This document shows positions 1 through 6,489 of a DNA stretch of 7,195 bases, in pieces. The translations under genes and the position numbers were made by a program. Where the stretch lies: the NCBI GenBank assembly GCA_041671005.1, contig JBAZCJ010000072.1, positions 1-7,195 on the forward strand, read 5' to 3'. The DNA is from JACRPI01 sp041671005 (GTDB lineage Archaea; Nanobdellota; Nanobdellia; Woesearchaeales; DSVV01). The notes below the pieces were generated by a model. It was not told where the DNA came from. It made no database searches and worked only from the letters and a program-made list of their open reading frames with translations. Numbering within the stretch: position 1 is the stretch's first letter; each line of letters opens with the position of its first letter.

Positions 1-533
1 ATTGCTAACTTTGCTAATTCCGGTATTTTTTCTGCTTTTGCTCGTGGCATAACGGAAATTGCAATTTCTTGATGTGTTGCAAGAAGATCATTTGCTTTAT
101 TGATATACTGTTGTATTTTTTCTCTGTCAAAATTCTCGAGATTAAAATCAACTCGTGATTGCTGAAGATCTAATTGATTTCCTGTAATCAATGCACCTGC
201 TTCTTTAACAAAAACACTGCTGAGTACATGACATGCTGTATGCATACGCATAATTGTATATCTTCGTTGCCAGTCAATAATTCCTCTAACAATGTCTCCT
301 GAGTTTAATCCTTTTTCTGAAACTTGATGAATAATAAAACCTTCTTTTTTTACTGTATTGAGAACTATGTATGTTGTATCGTTGATTGTAAGAGTTCCTG
401 TATCCCCAATCTGACCGCCACCTTGCGGATAAAATACAGTTTTGTCAAGAACAATTTCATTGTTATTTGAACTGACTACTGTTGCTTCAAATTCTTTGAT
501 GTAACTGTTTTTAAGGTATAAAAGTTCTGTCAT
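1..533 (-). CDS. alaX: Alanyl-tRNA editing protein AlaX (3' end beyond window)
   Basis: Stand-alone homologue of the AlaRS editing domain; the family deacylates Ser-tRNA(Ala) (sometimes Gly-tRNA(Ala)) in the cytoplasm and so prevents serine misincorporation at alanine codons. Translating the minus strand from the ATG at 531-533 gives 177 open codons up to the window edge. The N-terminal fold signature is visible as FYPQGGGQIGDTG (residues 34-46), followed by RMHTACH with the zinc-binding HxxxH pair H98 and H102, and the SRVDF segment (126-130). An N-terminal domain ahead of the HxxxH motif points to the AlaX-M type of about 215-240 residues rather than short AlaX-S. The second zinc half-site (CxxxH, usually CGGTH) should lie beyond the left edge and cannot be checked. 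No aminoacylation domain precedes it, so this is not the tail of an AlaRS. The gene lies 40 nt downstream of maf with its own TATA-like element. Confidence 0.9.
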   Translation of the reverse strand, partial: MTELLYLKNSYIKEFEATVVSSNNNEIVLDKTVFYPQGGGQIGDTGTLTINDTTYIVLNTVKKEGFIIHQVSEKGLNSGDIVRGIIDWQRRYTIMRMHTACHVLSSVFVKEAGALITGNQLDLQQSRVDFNLENFDREKIQQYINKANDLLATHQEIAISVMPRAKAEKIPELAKLA

Positions 534-555
534 TATTATCAGATTTGTTCTTTTG

Positions 556-563
556 TTTAAATT
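556..563 (-). promoter_or_regulatory. TATA-like box for alaX
   Basis: The minus strand reads AATTTAAA, centred about 26.5 nt upstream of the alaX ATG. That spacing puts the predicted transcription start at or next to the start codon, giving a leaderless mRNA. It is the weakest of the TATA-like elements here because it lacks a TATATA core; the inference rests mainly on its spacing matching the neighbouring genes. Confidence 0.45.
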
Positions 564-573
564 ATTTGTGAAT

Positions 574-1164
574 CTAAATTTTAAACCCATTTTCCTGCAA
601 AATAGGAATAATTTTTTCGATAGGTAATGCATAATGCAAACCGTTAGATCCATTGACTCTAGCACAATGCCTAAAATAAAATTGACTGCCAATACTAAAC
701 CCACCTGAACAGAGATACGCATGTGAATCTGGATCATTAAGATAGGTATTAATTGCATCATCAGACATTGGCAAAAACTCAAAATGCAGTTCTTCAACAC
801 CACTCCACATTTTATCTGTTTTTGCATTAACAACACACCAGCCTGTAATCTGTACATCTTTTCCATTAGATGCTGCTTTAATCATTTCAATCGCATGTTC
901 CCTTGATTTTGGCTTTCCCAACACAATCCCATTACGCAAATTTACTGAATCTGAACCAAGAATAAGTGCATCTGTATTTGCATATTTTTTTGCAACTGCT
1001 TTTGCTTTTAATTCTGCAAGCTTTAACACCCGCTGATGAGGATCTGCTATTGTTTTGTTTATTGGTTCTTCATCAACATCAGGTACATCAATAATATATT
1101 GTATTCCTACTTTATCAAGTAATATTTTTCTAATCCATGAGTTCGAAGCAAGAATTAATTGCAT
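574..1164 (-). CDS. Maf/YhdE-type nucleoside triphosphate pyrophosphatase, divergent
   Basis: Maf proteins are cytoplasmic pyrophosphatases that split nucleoside triphosphates such as dTTP, UTP or modified nucleotides into monophosphate and PPi. The 196-residue product has normal family length. It starts with LILASNS, contains the DVDEE acidic segment (29-33), LGSDSV with the presumed catalytic Asp D72 (family GADT), LGKP with K84, and ends in a PI-x-KI helix matching the family's GLPL-xx-L region. Three usual active-site features differ: the SxPRR motif reads SNSWIR (W10 and I11 in place of Pro and the first Arg), GADT reads GSDS, and the AYGIQG segment appears as GGFSIGS, with Gly where E. 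coli YhdE has Gln. Substrate preference may therefore be shifted. The ATG at 1164 is supported by a TATA box 26.5 nt upstream, inside the glycosyltransferase 3' end. Family assignment is confident, substrate is not. Confidence 0.85.
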   Translation of the reverse strand: MQLILASNSWIRKILLDKVGIQYIIDVPDVDEEPINKTIADPHQRVLKLAELKAKAVAKKYANTDALILGSDSVNLRNGIVLGKPKSREHAIEMIKAASNGKDVQITGWCVVNAKTDKMWSGVEELHFEFLPMSDDAINTYLNDPDSHAYLCSGGFSIGSQFYFRHCARVNGSNGLHYALPIEKIIPILQENGFKI

Positions 1165-1171
1165 AAAAAAA
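1165..1171 (-). terminator. Oligo-T run after the DUF58-glycosyltransferase pair
   Basis: Seven T residues on the transcribed-sense minus strand follow the glycosyltransferase stop codon by about 16 nt, preceded by another short T stretch. Archaeal RNA polymerase terminates at such runs without requiring a hairpin. The run also sits directly against the maf start codon, so it would lie at the predicted maf transcription start; a dual role is inferred only. Confidence 0.4.
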
Positions 1172-1186
1172 GAGAAAATTTTTGAT

Positions 1187-1194
1187 TTTATAAA
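1187..1194 (-). promoter_or_regulatory. TATA box for maf, inside the glycosyltransferase 3' end
   Basis: TTTATAAA on the minus strand, centred 26.5 nt upstream of the maf ATG and overlapping the stop codon of the upstream glycosyltransferase gene. The spacing fits a leaderless transcript. Confidence 0.6.
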
Positions 1195-2147
1195 GATTTA
1201 TATAATGCCAGATACTTTTCTGCTTCTATATCTTTGCCTTTTATATTTAGACTAAATGGTTTTTTTAAAAAAATTTCCACTCGTTTTTTCAGTTCTCCTG
1301 GTTTTTTCTGATAAATATATTTTCTAGGCAAAAAGAGATTTCCAGGAATGTCTGATGCAAGAATTGGTTTATTTTTACTGATTGCTTCAACTAAAGCAGT
1401 ACTCATGCTTTCAGAATTTGACGTATTGATTATAAGATTAGATTCTTCGTAGACACTCCCCATAAATTCGTGACTTACTTTTGCAAAATATATGTTACTG
1501 ATATTATGTTTAAGTATATAGTTTTGAATTTCATTATAATATACAGGTTCAATAACTTCTCCTAAAATAACAAGCGCAACTGGAAGGGTTGACAACTCCT
1601 GGATTGCATATAACGGATCTTTTATTTTTCTAATTCCTGCAACTAAAAGAACAAGAGGTATTGATTGAGAAATATTTAATTGCTTTCGAATTGAAACCTT
1701 TCCTTTAAAGATTGGTTTCCCTTGAGGAATAATTTTATGTTGTTTTACAATTATTGAATGTTTTTTCAAAATAGTAAATGGCTCTTTTTCAAATGAAACA
1801 ACAGCTGCTGCATTTTCTAAAACTTTTTTTAAGATTTTTTTAAAATTTACTTTTTTTATATCTTCATTAACACATGTACCTGTTAAGGTAATAACATAAG
1901 GGATATCTTTTTCTTTTAAATATGAAATATATGGATAGATATTAGATTTAATTCCATGAAATCCTTGTACAATAGTTGGATTGTACTGTTTAATTACATT
2001 TTTTGTTAGATCTCTACCAAGAACTACTTTAATTTCAATACCTTTTTTTTCAAGTTTATGTTTAATTCGGTCTACAGTTATTGTATTGCCACCCAGTATC
2101 GGAAAATATGTTGGCGTAACAAATAATATCCTCAGGTTTTTTTTCAT
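1188..2147 (-). CDS. GT4-like (GT-B fold) glycosyltransferase
   Basis: Probable retaining glycosyltransferase moving a sugar from a nucleotide-sugar donor to an unknown acceptor, such as a surface glycan or lipid. The 319-residue product starts with RILFVTPTYFPILGGN, the Rossmann strand plus Gly-rich acceptor-side loop of GT4 enzymes. The donor-binding half opens with LLVAGIRKIKDPL (167-179), whose basic residues match the family's donor-phosphate contacts, and contains the ExxxxxxxE signature SESMSTALVEA with E246 and E254. No signal peptide or membrane segment is seen, so it is soluble or peripheral at the inner membrane face. The AGxRxxKDPL stretch recalls the GLT1D1-like branch, but that link is from memory. 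Its ATG overlaps the DUF58 stop by four bases (ATGA), implying translational coupling, and no separate promoter is needed. Donor and acceptor cannot be read from the sequence. Confidence 0.82.
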   Translation of the reverse strand: MKKNLRILFVTPTYFPILGGNTITVDRIKHKLEKKGIEIKVVLGRDLTKNVIKQYNPTIVQGFHGIKSNIYPYISYLKEKDIPYVITLTGTCVNEDIKKVNFKKILKKVLENAAAVVSFEKEPFTILKKHSIIVKQHKIIPQGKPIFKGKVSIRKQLNISQSIPLVLLVAGIRKIKDPLYAIQELSTLPVALVILGEVIEPVYYNEIQNYILKHNISNIYFAKVSHEFMGSVYEESNLIINTSNSESMSTALVEAISKNKPILASDIPGNLFLPRKYIYQKKPGELKKRVEIFLKKPFSLNIKGKDIEAEKYLALYKSL

Positions 2148-3004
2148 GTCCTAATAATCCTATAGAAATTTTCAAAAATATCAACATCTGTTGTCACTTG
2201 ATAAAACTGTGCACCTGCCTTATTGCACAATTCTGCAACTTCTTGTGTATGCTGATTAAGTTTTCCTTGATACGTATTTCTCAACCGTTTACTAATATAT
2301 GTCCGCATAACTGTATTTGATTCTGAATCATGTAAATTCACATCACCTTCAATTTTCAAGTCAACTTCATCTTTATCAAGCACTTGAATTACTTTTACTT
2401 CATTTTTTCTGCCTAAACGCATAAGACCTTTTCGAATTTCTTCAGGATTAATAAGAAAATCACTAATGAGAATAACCATTGAACGGGAATGAATTAACTC
2501 TTTATATCTCCTCATACTATATTCAAAACGAGATTCTCCTTTTACTTTTATTTCTTTTAAACTGTCAATGATAGATGCCAATTGTGACACGCCTTTATGC
2601 GGTCGATGAAATGTTAAATCTTCTGCAAATGTAGAAAACACAAATTTATCATTATTATGTAATGTGAGATATACATATGCCAACCCGAGCATAGAACCAT
2701 ATTCAAATTTAGTCGTATCCTTGCTTCCAAAATCCATGCTTGTACTCCTATCAAGAATAATATGGACTGTTAAAGAACGATCTTCTTCAAAGAGCTTAAT
2801 ATAATCTTTATCCGTTCTTGCATACAGTTTCCAATCAAGAAATCGCAAATCATCTCCCTTAACATATGGGCGGTAATCTGTAATAGTTAAACCTCTCCCT
2901 TTTGCAATAGATGGCCTTGAACCTGCCATAGATGACGTAATACGCTTCTTAACGAGCAATCCTAACCTGTTTAATCTTGGTAAAAATGAGATGTCAATAG
3001 TCAT
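2144..3004 (-). CDS. DUF58 family protein with von Willebrand factor A-like fold
   Basis: DUF58 proteins usually act with a MoxR AAA+ ATPase, probably as a metal-dependent adaptor that assembles or matures other proteins; their precise role is unsettled. The 286-residue product begins with a basic stretch, then the family core GRGLTITDYRPYVKGDDLR followed by LDWKLYARTDKDY (residues 36-68). The VWA-like part starts at VHIILDRSTSM, whose D85-x-S-x-S89 is the first MIDAS metal motif, and ISDF (180-183) resembles a later MIDAS loop. There are no transmembrane helices, so it is the short soluble type. The ATG at 3004 is supported by a TATA-like element about 25 nt upstream. Downstream it overlaps the glycosyltransferase start by four bases. 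No moxR gene lies in the window and the upstream neighbour is a urea channel, so any ATPase partner must be encoded elsewhere. Confidence 0.87.
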   Translation of the reverse strand: MTIDISFLPRLNRLGLLVKKRITSSMAGSRPSIAKGRGLTITDYRPYVKGDDLRFLDWKLYARTDKDYIKLFEEDRSLTVHIILDRSTSMDFGSKDTTKFEYGSMLGLAYVYLTLHNNDKFVFSTFAEDLTFHRPHKGVSQLASIIDSLKEIKVKGESRFEYSMRRYKELIHSRSMVILISDFLINPEEIRKGLMRLGRKNEVKVIQVLDKDEVDLKIEGDVNLHDSESNTVMRTYISKRLRNTYQGKLNQHTQEVAELCNKAGAQFYQVTTDVDIFENFYRIIRT

Positions 3005-3024
3005 AAAAACTCATGAGAATTAGA

Positions 3025-3032
3025 TATATAAA
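3025..3032 (-). promoter_or_regulatory. TATA box for the DUF58-glycosyltransferase operon
   Basis: TTTATATA on the minus strand, centred 24.5 nt upstream of the DUF58 ATG, within the 39-nt gap after the urea transporter gene. Its leading T-run could also help terminate the upstream transcript. Confidence 0.6.
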
Positions 3033-3043
3033 AAGGTATTGGC

Positions 3044-3886
3044 TTAAACTATCTTTGTTTTTTTTAAATAGAATACTATCCATGTTGCTATAATAGATGG
3101 AGCTGACAATGCAATAATATTCCCGTGTATCATCCCATACATGAATAAAGAAGATAAAACTACTGAAATAATCATGTATCTTAATGAATATGCTTTTTGT
3201 TCTACACATGCTAATGCACAGAGAGTTCCATTATATCCAAAAAGCCCAATATTAATAAAACTTGCCGGGAAAGAAAATGCTACTGCAAGCATTAACCCAA
3301 ATAAAGAACCCATGATAGCATAAAGTGCATTTATTCTTGAGTTAATACCTATTCCTACCAAAATAATAATCCCCGTGATTATGTTAGTTTGAAAAAGTAT
3401 TTGACTAAACCCAGCGGTTAAAGATGTGAGATAATCAACAGAAATAGACGCTTGAAGATTTCCTAACGAAAGATGGATATCAAAAAAACATAATGTCAAA
3501 ATTAAAGTCCATACGATTAAAACAAATGGAGCAGTGTATATTTTAATTTTATTTTTATATATTACGTGAGCAATATACACAGAAAAAATAGATCCCATCA
3601 CCATTAAAAAAAGAGTTAAAAAGTTTAAAGGATAAAAAAAGAATATAGCCATACTTATCATAGCTGCATTTACCCCATAAATACCCGTTTCTTTTTTATT
3701 GTACTTTAGTAAATATGCTGTACCTGTCCCGATACTTACACCGAGTAATGCACCAAGTGCAATAATTCTAGAACTATACAAAACAGCTATCAAAAATAAA
3801 AAACCTGTCCACACATTATTTTGTAACATAATTTGACTTATTCCTTTAAGAAGAGCTTGCAAAAAAGTTAGGTATGGTTTAAACAT
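3044..3886 (-). CDS. Urea transporter (UT) family channel
   Basis: Predicted membrane channel for passive urea (or similar amide/ammonia) flux. The 280-residue product is hydrophobic throughout and shows the internal duplication typical of the UT family: GISQIMLQNN (15-24) is repeated as GFSQILFQTN (159-168), each followed by a TG-rich helix; GIYGVNAAM (68-76) is repeated as GLFGYNGTL (214-222); and TAPFVLIVW (118-126) corresponds to SAPSIIATW (261-269). These match the family's YGxN and PFVLxTW signatures. Length is slightly below the roughly 300-340 residues usual for bacterial UTs, mainly through short termini. The ATG at 3884-3886 has a TATA box 26.5 nt upstream, predicting a leaderless monocistronic mRNA. 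No urease, urea amidolyase or nickel gene is nearby, so the physiological use is unclear. Family call is strong from the paired repeats; substrate is inferred from the family. Confidence 0.87.
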   Translation of the reverse strand: MFKPYLTFLQALLKGISQIMLQNNVWTGFLFLIAVLYSSRIIALGALLGVSIGTGTAYLLKYNKKETGIYGVNAAMISMAIFFFYPLNFLTLFLMVMGSIFSVYIAHVIYKNKIKIYTAPFVLIVWTLILTLCFFDIHLSLGNLQASISVDYLTSLTAGFSQILFQTNIITGIIILVGIGINSRINALYAIMGSLFGLMLAVAFSFPASFINIGLFGYNGTLCALACVEQKAYSLRYMIISVVLSSLFMYGMIHGNIIALSAPSIIATWIVFYLKKTKIV

Positions 3887-3908
3887 ATTTTTGTTAGAAT
3901 AAAATAGA

Positions 3909-3916
3909 TATATAAA
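3909..3916 (-). promoter_or_regulatory. TATA box for the urea transporter gene
   Basis: TTTATATA on the minus strand, centred 26.5 nt upstream of the urea transporter ATG, in the 54-nt gap after pyrG. Predicts a leaderless transcript starting at or beside the start codon. Confidence 0.62.
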
Positions 3917-3940
3917 GATATGGTTGGAAGAAATTATTTT

Positions 3941-5653
3941 TTATTTTATACATGCTTCAATAAATGCTTTGAACATTGGATTTGGAGATAATGGTCGTGA
4001 TGTGAATTCTGGATGAAATTGTGACCCCATAAAAAATTTATGTTTTGGTAACTCTAATATCTGCATAATTGACTGATTTGGTGCTTTGCCACTAAAAACA
4101 ATTCCATTCTCTTCAAACATTTTAATATATTGAGGATTACATTCCCATCTATGCCTAAATCTTTCTCTAATACTTAAATTATTATTAAAAATTTCATACG
4201 CTTTTGTTCCTGGCTTTATTTCAACGTCTTTCCCACCTAACCTCATATTGCCGCCAAAACCTTCAATTTTTAATTGTTCTGGGAGATAAATAACAACAGG
4301 ATTTTTTGTTTTTGGATCAAATTCTGTTGTTTGTGCGTCCTTTAAACCACACACATTTCTTGCAAATTCAATAAGCGCCATTTGAAATCCATAACAAATT
4401 CCTAAATAAGGAATATTATTTTTTCGAAGATAGTTGACACATGTAATTTTTCCTTCTACTCCTCTTTTCCCAAACCCGCCAGGAACTACAACACCATCAA
4501 CATCCTTCAGCTGTTCTTCTACTGTTGTTTTTCCATCTTCAATATCTGTTGTTTCTATCCATTTAATGTTTAAAGTTACTTTATGATACATTGCTGCATG
4601 ATGCAATGCATGGTGCAAAGATGCATATGCATCTCTAATCAAAGTATATTTTCCAGTAATACCTATAGTAATTGTTTTTTTTGCGTTTAATCCAGATAAA
4701 AATCCTTTCCACAATTCCTTATTTTTTTGCATTGATTCTTTACTAACTTTTTTTTCTAATCCTAATATTTTTACTACATACTCATCAATTTTTGCGTCTC
4801 GTAATAATTGAGGAATTAAATAAATCGATGAAACATCATGCATACTGACAACATGTTCAACAGGAACGTTAGAATAAATACTAATTTTCTCTTTTATCTT
4901 TTCCGATACTGGCTGCTCAGCCCGACAAGCAATAATATCTGGCTGGATTCCATACTCCATCAAATTTTTTATTCCCTGCTGTGCTGCTTTTGATTTCTGC
5001 TCACCAAGACAAGGAGGACTAATAATATATGTTAATGTAACAAAACAGATATTTTCTCTGCCTTCTTCATAAATCATTTCTCGAATTGCTTCCATATAAT
5101 GAGAATTTTCAAAATCACCAACAGTACCACCAACTTCTGCAAAAATAATATCTGCATTTTTCTTTACGGCAAGTTCTCTAAATCTTCGTTTAATTTCTGC
5201 AGTTACATGAGGAATAAATTGGACGTCTCTTCCAAGATATTCACCTTTTCGCTCTCGTTCTAACACTGCAGTAAATATTTGACCAGAGGTCATAAAATTA
5301 TCTTTGCCTAAATTTTTATTTAAAAATCTTTCATAAGTTCCTAAATCCATATCTGTTTCAGTCCCATCATCAAGGACAAATACTTCTCCATGCCTAAATG
5401 GATTTAATGTTCCTGAATCAAGATTAAGATATCCTTCCATTTTTACTGGTTCAACAACTAATGATTTGTCTTGCATGAGTTTTGCTAAACTACCGGAGAA
5501 AATTCCTTTGCCAAGACCACTCATGACAGTGCCGAAAATAAAAACATATTTTGTTTTTCCTTTTTGATATCCTTTAACAACAGGAGTATAGAATTCGTGT
5601 TCTTCTGATGTTGCTGAAACTTCATCAATAAGATCTTTTCCTTTTGGCTGCAT
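3941..5653 (-). CDS. pyrG: CTP synthase, divergent, with N-terminal extension
   Basis: Cytoplasmic enzyme making CTP from UTP, ATP and glutamine, the last step of pyrimidine nucleotide synthesis. With the start at 5653 it has 570 residues. The synthetase domain carries a P-loop-like SGLGKG (K49), RHGEVFVLDDG and ETDMDLGTYERF with metal-binding D103, and AEVGGTVGD with E173. The class I glutaminase domain has VPGGFGKRGVEG, nucleophile C420 in LGICYGFQ, and H547/E549 in QFHPEFTSRP, so the triad is intact. Differences from E. coli: KLDPYIN reads KMEGYLN, MSPIQHGE reads LNPFRHGE, KTKPTQ reads KSKAAQ, and about 31 charged residues precede the domain. An in-frame GTG at 5695 would add 14 hydrophobic residues, but the TATA box lies between it and the ATG at 5653, exactly 26.5 nt from the latter, so the ATG is preferred. 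Function is confident; the subfamily is unusual. Confidence 0.94.
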   Translation of the reverse strand: MQPKGKDLIDEVSATSEEHEFYTPVVKGYQKGKTKYVFIFGTVMSGLGKGIFSGSLAKLMQDKSLVVEPVKMEGYLNLDSGTLNPFRHGEVFVLDDGTETDMDLGTYERFLNKNLGKDNFMTSGQIFTAVLERERKGEYLGRDVQFIPHVTAEIKRRFRELAVKKNADIIFAEVGGTVGDFENSHYMEAIREMIYEEGRENICFVTLTYIISPPCLGEQKSKAAQQGIKNLMEYGIQPDIIACRAEQPVSEKIKEKISIYSNVPVEHVVSMHDVSSIYLIPQLLRDAKIDEYVVKILGLEKKVSKESMQKNKELWKGFLSGLNAKKTITIGITGKYTLIRDAYASLHHALHHAAMYHKVTLNIKWIETTDIEDGKTTVEEQLKDVDGVVVPGGFGKRGVEGKITCVNYLRKNNIPYLGICYGFQMALIEFARNVCGLKDAQTTEFDPKTKNPVVIYLPEQLKIEGFGGNMRLGGKDVEIKPGTKAYEIFNNNLSIRERFRHRWECNPQYIKMFEENGIVFSGKAPNQSIMQILELPKHKFFMGSQFHPEFTSRPLSPNPMFKAFIEACIK

Positions 5654-5675
5654 TAAGGGGATAGATAATAAAGGG

Positions 5676-5683
5676 TATATAAA
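5676..5683 (-). promoter_or_regulatory. TATA box for pyrG; decides the pyrG start
   Basis: TTTATATA on the minus strand, centred 26.5 nt upstream of the ATG at 5653 and just after the protease stop codon. A transcript from here could not include the GTG at 5695, so this site supports the shorter protein. Confidence 0.62.
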
Positions 5684-5697
5684 GTTTATTAGCACCG

Positions 5698-6300
5698 TCA
5701 GAAATACGTTTGCAAGATACCATTCAGCACTTGAGCACCGTCGAATGGACCAAGAGGAATTAAATTAAAAATAAATAAAAAGCCATTAATATATTTTGAT
5801 GCTGCAATAATTTGAATTGTGCGTATTGAAAATTTTAGTTTTAATTTTAATAAAATAAAACATGTTACCCATAAAATTCCGTTAATAGCAGGACCTGCAA
5901 ATGCTATTGCTGCATTTTGTATTGGTAATGCTGCACCGCTATGCTGGACATATGCTGGAACAAAGAAAATAAAACCTGTATTCAATACTTTCATTAATAC
6001 TCCAAAACCTAACCAGAAATATGCTGCATGAAATGTTGCACTTAACCCATAATATAACGCCATAAGTTTATGCGCAAGTTCATGAAATAATACTGCAGGA
6101 ACTGCAATGAGCATAGATGTCCACAAATTCTGCAATTGAAATCCTGAAACTTTTCTTTTTAGATATGATTGATAATAACTCACAGGATCTTCTTCATAAG
6201 ATTTTATTTGTGGCCGAATACCAAAACTACTGCTGAAAATATATCCTACTGCAATAGTCATTATTATGACATCAAATAATTCTTGTAATGTGAAAAACAT
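5698..6300 (-). CDS. Site-2-type (M50) membrane zinc metalloprotease
   Basis: Predicted intramembrane protease that cleaves membrane-embedded substrates or signalling proteins. The 200-residue product opens with a hydrophobic helix (about 6-24), then a charged loop. The zinc motif FHELAHK (H73, E74, H77) lies in a hydrophobic helix, a GPAIN segment (136-140) matches the family's aGPlaN element, and the third zinc ligand is D187 in NLIPLGPFDG (179-188), the NxxPxxPxDG motif. Both catalytic motifs are therefore intact. No PDZ or CBS domain is present; this is the minimal core, shorter than RseP or SpoIVFB types. The ATG at 6300 is supported by a TATA box about 27 nt upstream. Downstream, 44 nt separate its stop from the pyrG ATG. 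The gene is divergent to the FKBP gene. Substrate unknown. Confidence 0.88.
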   Translation of the reverse strand: MFFTLQELFDVIIMTIAVGYIFSSSFGIRPQIKSYEEDPVSYYQSYLKRKVSGFQLQNLWTSMLIAVPAVLFHELAHKLMALYYGLSATFHAAYFWLGFGVLMKVLNTGFIFFVPAYVQHSGAALPIQNAAIAFAGPAINGILWVTCFILLKLKLKFSIRTIQIIAASKYINGFLFIFNLIPLGPFDGAQVLNGILQTYF

Positions 6301-6322
6301 AGATATTGAGAATAATTGGTTG

Positions 6323-6331
6323 TATATATAA
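6323..6331 (-). promoter_or_regulatory. TATA box for the M50 protease gene
   Basis: TTATATATA on the minus strand, centred about 27 nt upstream of the protease ATG at 6300, again predicting a leaderless transcript. Confidence 0.58.
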
Positions 6332-6426
6332 TTTTAGGATCATATTTAAAAAAGCAGCAAATAATAGAACTTATTTAATTCTTGCCATCCTTACAAGAGA
6401 AAGTCCGTGCACGCAGAGCACAATAC

Positions 6427-6434
6427 TTATAAAT
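6427..6434 (+). promoter_or_regulatory. TATA box for the FKBP gene
   Basis: TTATAAAT on the plus strand. Transcription would be expected to start near 6457, about 42 nt before the chosen ATG. Unlike the other genes here, this predicts a leadered mRNA, which agrees with the Shine-Dalgarno-like site before the ATG. Confidence 0.55.
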
Positions 6435-6489
6435 AATAATTATTTTCTGGGGAATAAAGAGATTTCATAACGAGTTGTGCAATTTCTTT

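Noticed and set aside
1..533. C-terminal part of an alanyl-tRNA synthetase
   Set aside because: The frame starts with its own ATG and TATA-like element, has the N-terminal layout of AlaX-M, and no aminoacylation domain precedes it.
1055..1255. Plus-strand open frame of 66 codons opposite the maf start
   Set aside because: It is antisense to maf and the glycosyltransferase end, has low-complexity composition and no motif, and both genes it overlaps are strongly supported.
2994..3209. Minus-strand open frame of 71 codons between the urea channel and DUF58
   Set aside because: It lies mostly inside the urea channel gene in another frame and has no recognisable content; the channel frame carries clear family motifs.
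3141..3323. Plus-strand open frame of 60 codons inside the urea channel gene
   Set aside because: Antisense shadow of a well-supported gene, without motifs or a promoter.
5819..6031. Plus-strand open frame of 70 codons inside the protease gene
   Set aside because: Antisense shadow; the opposite strand carries the intact HExxH and NxxPxxPxDG motifs of the M50 protein.
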